A DNA stretch of 64,000 bases, taken from assembly GCF_009363275.1 (NCBI RefSeq), contig NZ_CP045324.1, positions 3,906,001 through 3,970,000 of the forward strand. The letters are read 5' to 3'. A program made the translations under genes and the position numbers. The notes beneath the pieces are model-generated. The model saw only the letters and a list, made by a program, of their open reading frames with translations, made no database searches and was not told the DNA's origin. Shown one piece after another: positions 42,300 to 49,751 of the stretch; position 1 is the first letter of the stretch; the number at the start of each line of letters is the position of its first letter. This DNA is from Marinobacter sp. THAF197a (GTDB lineage: Bacteria; Pseudomonadota; Gammaproteobacteria; Pseudomonadales; Oleiphilaceae).

Positions 42300-45200
42300 T
42301 TAATACAAGCTGCGGGGTATGCGGTACCCCGAGAGCAGCTGCTGTGTGAACGGGTTGGTATTACTGGCCGCATGCAGGCGATATCGCATCTCGCCATCGT
42401 CCACAGTGAACTTCACATCCACTGCATTGCTGCTGACGCCGGCAATCTCGGCTTTATCGAGCAACCGGAACAGCGCCCAGGGGCCGCTTTCCGAGATACT
42501 TCGGGGCGAACGGTTCACCTGAATCGGCACCAGCGTAATGCGGCTTTCCACCGAATCCCGCAGGGTGTTGGGCCACACCAGCGGAATGCTCTGGCGCGGG
42601 CCGTGGGAGAACTCCACCAGCTGGCCGTCGATATTCACCACCGCCCGGCGCTTGTTGTTGGTCAGGTTCAGGGGTTCCAGGGCAAACTCCACATCCAGCG
42701 TGCCGCTGCGAGTGAAGAAGGCCTGGCGAATCTGCCTTGCGCGATCCAGAGACGCCACCACGTCGCGGCGCACCAGGCTGGCCCGGCGGGCGTCGCCTAC
42801 ATGCTCCGGATGGTCTTCCAGGAACAGCTTCAGGTTGTCGTTGTAGAAGGTTTCCAGAATGCCGTCCGGCGCAAAGAAGCGCTCAAAATCCTGCAATGCG
42901 GCATCGCGACCGGCACCGGCGGTGAACGGGTAGTGCCGGGCCAGGTTCTGCTGAAACGGCTGGTAAACTTCCCGGTACCACTCTCGCTCCAACTGAGCCA
43001 CTGCACGGTCCAGCACCACCCGCCAGCTTTCCGTGGCCAGCCGGTTGAGTACGCGGTTCAGTGGCTCAGGCTGGTGGTTGGCCATGCGCTGCAGTGTGAA
43101 GATGGGGTCTGCCCCCTGCAGGCCCATGCGGGCACGGGCGGCGCTGAGCGCGGCTTTACCGGCATCCGGGGACTCCTGGATGTTGCGCAGGTATTCATGA
43201 AGTTCACCCACCACCTGCATGATTTCATCCAGGCCAGAGGGCTGATCACCCTGTTTGCGGGTTAGCCGGTTCAGGTCGGCGAACTGGCGCTCGATATCCT
43301 GCAACATACGGAAATGCGGCGACTGCTCCAGCAGTTTGCGGGCTGCTTCAGCTTCACCGTCACCCACCGGGATCAGGCGGGTATTACTCTGGACCTGGCC
43401 AAGGAACCGGGCCAGGGGTTCGTGGCCGCTGGTCAGGCTTTCCAGAATGCGCACGCCGTGGTTCAGGTCTTCAAACCGGTGCACATCCAGCCGGCTGACG
43501 GCGGTGCGCCAGGCTTCGGCATAATTCTCGGCATACAGCGTTTGCAGGCTGGCCAGCAACTCCGCTTCGTCCGCCTTGCTGAAATCCACATCATTGCGCC
43601 GGCCCAATACCCAGGCATCCACCAACGCCAGTTCGGTTACCGAACCGGATTTGCGCAGGAACCACTTCTCCAGGCCTTCGCGGGTCAGCAAGGCAGGGAT
43701 GGACAACGGATCGTCTGCGGACGGTAATTCATCACCCAGCGGTTCGCCGTAGGCGTCCATGCGGGTGAACACGGTGGAGAAGGCCGGCCCGGAGCTGCGC
43801 GCCAGCTCCAGCGGCGCCTGGAATTCCCGGTTGGCTTCCACCTCCAGATCACGGTAGACACGATCTGGCGTGCTGATCCGGCCCAGCTCATGCTGCGCCC
43901 ACTGCACGCTGCTGCGGAACGGTGCCAGTGCCATGGTGGCGGTCTGGTCGCCCTCCGCTGCCATGCCCGCCAGGTTGGTGTGGGCCATGGCGTATTGCAG
44001 GTGGCCATAGAGGCGGTTCTGCACCTCCCGCTGGCCGGGGAAACGGTTCTGCCAGTAGCTGCGCATGTAAGCGGCGACAAGGTCGCTGCGGCGGCCGCTG
44101 GCGTCGTACAGCATACGCAGCACCCGCAGGTGTTCCAGGCGTTCGGTGCTGTTGTCCGGTGCCCGGCCCATTTCTTCCATCACGCCAAACATCAATGCAG
44201 GCAGGTACTGGTAGGCCAACATGTCGAGGTACGCCGCATCCACTTCCGGCCCCACTTTGTGGCCCTGATACAGGCCCATATCGGCCACCAGGCTCCACTC
44301 GTTACGGTAGTCACCAAAGGCCATGGTGGCCTCGCGCAATTCATCCAGTGGTTGCAGCAGGTTACGGCCGGTGCTGTCAGGCTCGTAGCCCACCGGCTGC
44401 CAGTTGTTGATAAAGGCGTTTACCCGGTTTTCCACCTGGGCGGCGGCGTCTGCGTTCTTGATAAAATAGTGCTGCCAGCCGGCGGTCATGCCGGCACCGG
44501 CGCACACTGCCACGGCGGCGGCCACGGCCACTTTGCGACGGCGTTTGCTGACCACCTTGCGGTTATCGCCCGCCAGGCCCGCCTCCGGATAGATCACCTC
44601 CGGGAACAGCCCTTTGGTAAACAGGCTGACCGACTGACCGCCTCGCTGGGCCGGCTGGATTGGGCTGGTCATCTGGTAATTGTGGGCAGCGGCAGAAACA
44701 AAGGCATCTTCCGGCACACCTTCCTGCAGCACCGAGGTGAAATAGGTCCCACGGACCAGGGCCGGTGTGGAGAAGGCATCGGCCGACAGCAGGTCGGTCA
44801 GGAACTGCTCCATGGTGGTTTTCAGGCCCGCCAGCTGGCGAGTGAACGAATAGGCCGCAGCCCGCTCTTCGTTGTCGCGGGTGTCCGCCAGGACATCCGG
44901 CAGGCGCTGGCTCAGCTCATCCACCATGTCGTTGTAGCGGTCTGCGAACTGTTCCAGCCACTGATCGTGATCCTGAAGGCCATCCAGTCGGAAGGTGAAG
45001 CCCAGCGCCTTGTCTTTCTCGGCTTTTGACAGGGTACGCACGAACGGTGCGAAGCCGTACATCAGGTCCATTTTGGTAAAGGTGACATACACCGGCAGCC
45101 GGGAGCCCAGCTGTTCCATCAGTTCCCGCAGGCGGGTGCGCAGCAGGATGGCGTGGGCTTCCCGCTGCTGGTCACTGGCGGTGCTCAGGCGGGCCAGATC

Positions 45201-45884
45201 CACGGCCAGAATCACGCCGTTCAGCGGGCGCTGGGGACGGCTGCGCTCGAGCCAGCCGATAAAATGGTTCCACAGCCGGTTCTGGATTTCGCCGGTAGCG
45301 CCCTCGCCCTGGTTCTGGCTCAGCAGTTCGCCGTCCGGGTCGATCAGTACACCGTTATCGCCAATCCACCAGTCAAAACCGAAGGGATTGCGGTCGCCCC
45401 GGTTATTTCGGGTAACGTTGGTAAGGGTGTAGGTTTGCCCTGCCCGCTGAATCAGGCTGGTCTTACCGGCATCTTCCAGGCCCATCACCAGGTACCAGGG
45501 CAGGCGGTACAGGCCTTTGCGGCCGGGCAGATTGCTTTTCAGGGCCTGCAACTGGCGGTCCAGCAAGCGCTGCTGCCGGCGCTCCATAGGCAGGATCGGA
45601 TCTTCCTGTTCCTGTTGCTCCTCGGCCTTGGCTTTATTCACCTTGCCCAGCCGGCGGGCCAGGGCCATACCCCAGAACACCACCACCAGCAAAATCACAC
45701 CCAGGGTCACCAGGGCCCGCATCTGCCAGGCCATCAACGGGTACTCTCCACCAATTTCCAGGCGGGGGCCTAGCCACCAGGTTGCCACCAGCAAGGCGAT
45801 GACCGCCAGCGCCAGGGTGACCGGTGCGGCGTTACGAAGATGAGGCAGTAGCCAACGACCAATGAGTAAGGCTTTTCTCCACAT
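42300..45884 (-). CDS. tssM: T6SS membrane-complex protein TssM (IcmF)
   Basis: A protein of 1194 residues. Two N-terminal membrane helices (about 15-35, 44-66) precede a cytoplasmic GTPase-like domain with a P-loop, LVMGLEDAGKTSLIQRAG, and DWWIGDNGVLIDPDGE as a switch-like strand. The third helix is at about 440-462 (VAVAAAVAVCAGAGMTAGWQ). A large periplasmic part (IcmF-related and DUF1215-like) then ends in a beta-sandwich that contacts TssJ. TssJLM forms the trans-envelope anchor. Two ATGs are close; AGGA is 9 bp before the one at 45884 and abuts the other at 45893, so the former is chosen. The P-loop is intact, unlike in some TssM proteins. Confidence 0.96.
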   Translation of the reverse strand: MWRKALLIGRWLLPHLRNAAPVTLALAVIALLVATWWLGPRLEIGGEYPLMAWQMRALVTLGVILLVVVFWGMALARRLGKVNKAKAEEQQEQEDPILPMERRQQRLLDRQLQALKSNLPGRKGLYRLPWYLVMGLEDAGKTSLIQRAGQTYTLTNVTRNNRGDRNPFGFDWWIGDNGVLIDPDGELLSQNQGEGATGEIQNRLWNHFIGWLERSRPQRPLNGVILAVDLARLSTASDQQREAHAILLRTRLRELMEQLGSRLPVYVTFTKMDLMYGFAPFVRTLSKAEKDKALGFTFRLDGLQDHDQWLEQFADRYNDMVDELSQRLPDVLADTRDNEERAAAYSFTRQLAGLKTTMEQFLTDLLSADAFSTPALVRGTYFTSVLQEGVPEDAFVSAAAHNYQMTSPIQPAQRGGQSVSLFTKGLFPEVIYPEAGLAGDNRKVVSKRRRKVAVAAAVAVCAGAGMTAGWQHYFIKNADAAAQVENRVNAFINNWQPVGYEPDSTGRNLLQPLDELREATMAFGDYRNEWSLVADMGLYQGHKVGPEVDAAYLDMLAYQYLPALMFGVMEEMGRAPDNSTERLEHLRVLRMLYDASGRRSDLVAAYMRSYWQNRFPGQREVQNRLYGHLQYAMAHTNLAGMAAEGDQTATMALAPFRSSVQWAQHELGRISTPDRVYRDLEVEANREFQAPLELARSSGPAFSTVFTRMDAYGEPLGDELPSADDPLSIPALLTREGLEKWFLRKSGSVTELALVDAWVLGRRNDVDFSKADEAELLASLQTLYAENYAEAWRTAVSRLDVHRFEDLNHGVRILESLTSGHEPLARFLGQVQSNTRLIPVGDGEAEAARKLLEQSPHFRMLQDIERQFADLNRLTRKQGDQPSGLDEIMQVVGELHEYLRNIQESPDAGKAALSAARARMGLQGADPIFTLQRMANHQPEPLNRVLNRLATESWRVVLDRAVAQLEREWYREVYQPFQQNLARHYPFTAGAGRDAALQDFERFFAPDGILETFYNDNLKLFLEDHPEHVGDARRASLVRRDVVASLDRARQIRQAFFTRSGTLDVEFALEPLNLTNNKRRAVVNIDGQLVEFSHGPRQSIPLVWPNTLRDSVESRITLVPIQVNRSPRSISESGPWALFRLLDKAEIAGVSSNAVDVKFTVDDGEMRYRLHAASNTNPFTQQLLSGYRIPRSLY

Positions 45885-45917
45885 GGTTTCCATTCCTGCG
45901 TTTGATGCGTGCGGGCG

Positions 45918-47360
45918 TTACGCCAGTCGTTCCAGTTGTTTGATCAGGCCGGGTTCCCAGTCTTCCAGAACCAGGCCACGGACCTGCCCCTGCAGGTCCT
46001 GAATCTGTTGCGCGGCCATGGCTTTCAGGCCGGTTTCTTTCAGCAGCTTGGCACTGGCCAGGCGCCAGTACAGCCGTTCCCGGGGCTCCCGGGCATCGGC
46101 CAGGCCTTGTTCAAGCAGCTCCAGTGCCGCCGGCAGTTTGCTCTGCCGTGCCAGTTCCACCGCGCTGTCCAGCGCCTGCTCCCAGGGGTTGGCGCCACTT
46201 CCGTTGCCTTTGACTGTCGCGGGTGCGGTGTGCATCCAGTCCGCGGCATCGTCACTGAGAAAGGCGGTGCCGTCGTTGAAGGTCAGCTCTGCCAATTCCG
46301 GCAGCCTTTCCACAAAGGCTTTCAGGGCTTCCCGGATGGCTTCGGCGCAATCGCTATGGCCCAACGCCATCGCCGCCCGGGCACTGAGCCAGTGGCCATC
46401 CAGCCAGAACGGGCTGACCGACAGGCTCTGTTCGATGCGCTGCCAGAGTTCGTTATCCGGGGTTCTATCCAGACTTTCCCTGTACTCTGCCACCCGGTCT
46501 GCACTCACAGCAGCCAGGTCTGTTCGCTTGCCATCCCGGGTGGGCGGCAGGCTGGTGATGCTTTGCCAGATGGCATGGCGGCGCATCTGATAACCCAAGG
46601 GGTTGTCCGGCTCAGTGCCGGTGAGCAGTTCAGCCACTTTTAGCAGGCTCTGGCGGGTTGCCCGCTCATTACTCGGGTCCAGGGTCAGGTTGCCCAGTGA
46701 GGCGCTTGCGGGAGTCGTTGTTGCCGGCCGGTTCGGTGCCGCCGCCGCTGGCTGGCTCGAAGCGGCTTGCGGCTCCCCGGCACTGGCCTGGCTGCCAGGC
46801 TGGTCTGGTTTAGGCAGTTTCTCTGCCGCCCGCTTCAGATCAAACAAGGCGTCACCCGGCAGGTCTTTGGCTTTGGCCTGGTCATCCAGCTTGTCGATCA
46901 GGTCCAGGCAGTACTGACGGCCATCACCCACGCTGGCATCAAAACTCAGGCTCTCCACACCTTTGAGGGCCCGTTGCAGCATCTGGGTAAACAGCATTTT
47001 TCGGGCACGCTGGCCCTTGGCGCCGGGGTAGGGCCAGGCGTTCTCCCACCAGCCATCCAACACCCGATGCAACAGGTACAGTGACAAGGCAAAGCGTTCG
47101 CCGTCGCCACTGCGCTGCAAGCTCAGCATCAGGAAACCCAGCACCTTGATGTCTTTGCTGCGGTCTGCCAACAGCTTGAGGGCCTCGCTCTCAACCTTGT
47201 TCCAGTCGATGTCGTTGTGGGCCAGAGAACCCACTTTCATCACTTCGTCTTCCAGGAACTCCAAGATCGGGTCCTCGGCCAGGCTGTCGCCGGTGCCGCT
47301 TTCCCCCGGAATCGCACCGAGTACCTGTTCAACGTATGGGTGTTGTTCAATAACCTGCAT
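45918..47360 (-). CDS. tssA: T6SS cap/baseplate protein TssA (VasJ type)
   Basis: A 480-residue protein. The N-terminal ImpA domain is plain (DSLAEDPILEFLEDEVMKVG, HNDIDWNKVESEALKLLADR, DGWWENAWPYPGAKGQRARK). A Pro/Ala/Ser-rich linker (about 190-225) precedes a helical C-terminal half with WLSARAAMALGHSDCAEAIREA-type repeats, as in the VasJ class (DUF domain, TssA2-like). TssA primes baseplate and sheath assembly and stays at the distal end or baseplate. The ATG at 47360 with AAGGAGG 6 bp upstream is chosen; a longer frame would reach 47441, inside vasI. Confidence 0.93.
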   Translation of the reverse strand: MQVIEQHPYVEQVLGAIPGESGTGDSLAEDPILEFLEDEVMKVGSLAHNDIDWNKVESEALKLLADRSKDIKVLGFLMLSLQRSGDGERFALSLYLLHRVLDGWWENAWPYPGAKGQRARKMLFTQMLQRALKGVESLSFDASVGDGRQYCLDLIDKLDDQAKAKDLPGDALFDLKRAAEKLPKPDQPGSQASAGEPQAASSQPAAAAPNRPATTTPASASLGNLTLDPSNERATRQSLLKVAELLTGTEPDNPLGYQMRRHAIWQSITSLPPTRDGKRTDLAAVSADRVAEYRESLDRTPDNELWQRIEQSLSVSPFWLDGHWLSARAAMALGHSDCAEAIREALKAFVERLPELAELTFNDGTAFLSDDAADWMHTAPATVKGNGSGANPWEQALDSAVELARQSKLPAALELLEQGLADAREPRERLYWRLASAKLLKETGLKAMAAQQIQDLQGQVRGLVLEDWEPGLIKQLERLA

Positions 47361-47370
47361 CGTTGCCTCC

Positions 47371-48012
47371 TTACCAGCCACAGGCCTGACGCAGTGGCCG
47401 GATCGCTTCTGCATAACCGGAAAGATCAAACAGCAAACCATCCAGCTCCTCGGCTTCGGCGTGAATGCGGGCGTCCGGCTGCCCGACGATTTGCTGCACT
47501 ATGCGGATTGCCGGCAAGCCCCGGCCGGCACTGACCACCAGGCCTTCATCCCGTACCCGCCAGTAGGCTCGCTCGGTGCCCAGTGCCACCTCGACCCGTT
47601 CCCGGTTAATGGGTTCCGGCAGCATGACGGTCAGTTCGGTGATGTTGTTGTGGCACTGCAGCACCAGCACCGGTCGTGGCGGTTGAACCCCTAATGCAGA
47701 GACAGTGACCAGGTGGCCAGCTGCCGCACCGGTATCCCGATAGGTCACCCCGGACGCATCCTCACCACTGGCCTGGGCAAAGGCCCGGCGCCAGCGTTCG
47801 GACTGGTTGATCTCCGGCACCCGCCGACCCTGTTCATAACGGGCCAGTGGAGTAGCGAATACTTCATCAAAGCAGGCGAGCCGTTCCAGCCGGTTGGCTT
47901 CTGCCGTGCAGGCCTCGGCTTCCGCCAAGCGGGTGTCGGCGAGCGTGACGGTGCCGGCCAGCAGCATGGCCAGGCCGAACAGTCCGGGTTGGATTCGGTC
48001 TTTCAGGGTCAT
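47371..48012 (-). CDS. vasI: T6SS-associated periplasmic protein VasI
   Basis: A 213-residue protein with a signal peptide (cleavage after TVTLA, about residue 25). Next comes an ACTAEANRLERLACFDEVFA motif with two cysteines, typical of VasI/TagO proteins, and a beta-rich C-terminal domain (LVLQCHNNITELTVMLPEPI). VasI is an accessory periplasmic factor of Vibrio-type systems, whose role is not fully defined. Its ATG overlaps the vasH stop by 4 bp (ATGA), and tssA starts 10 bp later. The order vasH-vasI-tssA-tssM is the same as in V. cholerae. Confidence 0.9.
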   Translation of the reverse strand: MTLKDRIQPGLFGLAMLLAGTVTLADTRLAEAEACTAEANRLERLACFDEVFATPLARYEQGRRVPEINQSERWRRAFAQASGEDASGVTYRDTGAAAGHLVTVSALGVQPPRPVLVLQCHNNITELTVMLPEPINRERVEVALGTERAYWRVRDEGLVVSAGRGLPAIRIVQQIVGQPDARIHAEAEELDGLLFDLSGYAEAIRPLRQACGW

Positions 48013-49583
48013 ACGTCAGTTACCTGATACTTCAGACATTTATGGGCCAGGGTACGTTTGGGCAGACCCAGGCTTTCAGCAGCTTGGGCACGGTTGCCGC
48101 CGTACTGGCGCAGTCGTTCACGAATAATGGCGGCCTCGAAGGCCTGGGCGGCGGCTTTCAGGTCGCGGATGTCATCCGCCACCGGCACCCCCGCCATGGC
48201 TTTCGGCTCAACACTGGCATCCATGGCCGGGCCCGCATCGGCAAACAGGTCATCCAGGCGTAACACTTCCGGCTGGATGTCATCGCCGGCCGGGGTTTGC
48301 AGGCAGGCCAGCTCGACGATGTTGCGCAGTTCGCGCACGTTGCCGGGAAAGTTGTAGCCGGCCAGGGTGTGCAGAGCATGGCTGCTGATGCCCAGAGGCC
48401 CACTGCCTTCGCGTTCGGTGTACAGGCGAATGAAGTGCCGGCTCAGGGCTTCCAGATCTTCCGTGCGTTCGCGCAGCGGAATAACCCGCAATGGAAACTG
48501 GCTGAGGCGATAGAACAGATCACGGCGAAAACGGCCGTCTTCGATCCCTTCCTGCAGGGGTTGGTGGGTAGCCGCCACCAGCCGGAAGTCGGAGTGCTGT
48601 TCATCCCGGGCGCCCAGGGGGCGGAACTGGCGGCTTTCCAGTACCCGCAGCAGCTTGGATTGCAGGGCCATGGGCATGTCACCGATTTCATCCAGGAACA
48701 GGGTGCCGCCATTGGCCTGTGCCAGCAGGCCTTCTTTGGCCTGGTCCGCGCCGGAGAAAGCGCCTTTGGTATGGCCGAACAGTTCGCTTTCCAGCAGGGT
48801 GTCTGGGATGGCGGCGCAGTTGACCACCACCATAGGGCCACTCGCCCGGTCAGACATGTCGTGGATGCCGCGGGCGACCACGTCTTTGCCGCAGCCGGTT
48901 TCGCCCTGGATCAGCACAGACAGCTGGCTGCCGGCGGCACGCACCACCTGGGCCCGGAGGTTTACCATGGCTTCGGAGTTGCCGACCAGGGTGTGGGCCA
49001 GTTGTTCACAGCGCTGGCGCAGGGTTTCGGCGTCGTGCAGGTGGTCCAGGGAGCGTTTGAGCATGCGCCGCTGCCAGACCTGGTCGCGGGTTTGCAGTTG
49101 GCTGATCCACTGATGCACCAACAGTTGTTTGATGCCGGCGTACAGGGGCTGGCCGACGATGCCTTGCCAGTCGGGGTGGTCGCCGCAGAGAACGAGGATG
49201 CCGAGGGTGCGGCCGTCTTCACCTGCGAGGGGTTCAAGCCAGAGGCTTCTGGGGCGGTCGCTGGCGTCGAACAGGGTCTGGAAGCCGGGGTGATCCAGGC
49301 GGTAGCTGGCGGCCCGGGTAAGCTCTCTGGGCTGGCCAGTTTGCAGCACGTGGGCGAAGGGGTGGCTGAAGTCGCCGCAGTCGAATTCGCTGGTGTCGCC
49401 CAGTTGGCCACAGTGGAGGGTTCGGCCGCTGAGGTCGAGTTCTAGGGCCCAGCATTTGGTGAGGCCGAAGGCTTTTTGGAGCTGGCTGGTGGCGGTGTTC
49501 AGCAACGCAGGCAGGGTGTCCTGTTTGATGAGTGCCACCGCCAGGTCTATGCCGGTGTGCAGTTCCTTCTGCATTCTTCCCAT
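48009..49583 (-). CDS. vasH: Sigma-54-dependent T6SS activator VasH
   Basis: A protein of 524 residues. A GAF-like N-terminal domain (about 10-185) precedes a sigma-54-interacting AAA domain with Walker A GETGCGKDVVARGIHDMS, the sigma-54 contact loop GAFSGA, and Walker B GGTLFLDEIGDMPMALQSKL. The C-terminal Fis-type helix-turn-helix is RQYGGNRAQAAESLGLPKRT. The contact loop reads GAFSGA instead of GAFTGA. It should activate sigma-54 promoters, probably of hcp operons elsewhere. An ATG at 49694 is in frame but would put the protein N-terminus inside a palindromic element, so 49583 is preferred; the ribosome-binding site there is weak. Confidence 0.93.
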   Translation of the reverse strand: MGRMQKELHTGIDLAVALIKQDTLPALLNTATSQLQKAFGLTKCWALELDLSGRTLHCGQLGDTSEFDCGDFSHPFAHVLQTGQPRELTRAASYRLDHPGFQTLFDASDRPRSLWLEPLAGEDGRTLGILVLCGDHPDWQGIVGQPLYAGIKQLLVHQWISQLQTRDQVWQRRMLKRSLDHLHDAETLRQRCEQLAHTLVGNSEAMVNLRAQVVRAAGSQLSVLIQGETGCGKDVVARGIHDMSDRASGPMVVVNCAAIPDTLLESELFGHTKGAFSGADQAKEGLLAQANGGTLFLDEIGDMPMALQSKLLRVLESRQFRPLGARDEQHSDFRLVAATHQPLQEGIEDGRFRRDLFYRLSQFPLRVIPLRERTEDLEALSRHFIRLYTEREGSGPLGISSHALHTLAGYNFPGNVRELRNIVELACLQTPAGDDIQPEVLRLDDLFADAGPAMDASVEPKAMAGVPVADDIRDLKAAAQAFEAAIIRERLRQYGGNRAQAAESLGLPKRTLAHKCLKYQVTDV

Positions 49584-49629
49584 GCTTTCATTCCCAGAAT
49601 AATGACTTAGGAGGTCGTCGCCCGCGCAT

Positions 49630-49728
49630 CCTGCGGGGTGGCTTTCCAAAACACGCTGTGAATACATCCTTGTACGCTCCGCTCCGCCATCCATGGCTCC
49701 GCAGGGTTTTGGAAAGCCACCCCGCAGG
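49630..49728. repeat. Palindromic intergenic element A (tssH-vasH spacer)
   Basis: Two perfectly matched 23-bp inverted arms (49630-49652 and 49706-49728, including GTGGCTTTCCAAAAC) flank a 53-nt interior. The interior has an internal small palindrome, GCCATCCATGGC (49686-49697). The RNA would fold into a very stable stem on either strand. Element B at 59223-59337 shares the arm core CTTTCCAAAA and 23 identical interior bases around GCCATCCATGGC, so the two belong to one repeat family. Confidence 0.85.
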
Positions 49729-49751
49729 CTACGCTCCGTTCGAGTTAGATG

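Noticed and set aside
42216..43265. 349-codon open frame starting in the tssM-vgrG spacer on the plus strand
   Set aside because: It lies almost entirely antisense to the C-terminus of TssM, and its His/Gln/Arg-rich composition matches a shadow frame.
49583..49694. Longer N-terminus for VasH, starting at 49694
   Set aside because: The extension reads through one arm of the palindromic element and does not resemble a VasH N-terminus.
49630..49728. Insertion sequence or transposon end
   Set aside because: There is no transposase gene and no visible target duplication. A palindromic repeat is the most that can be said.
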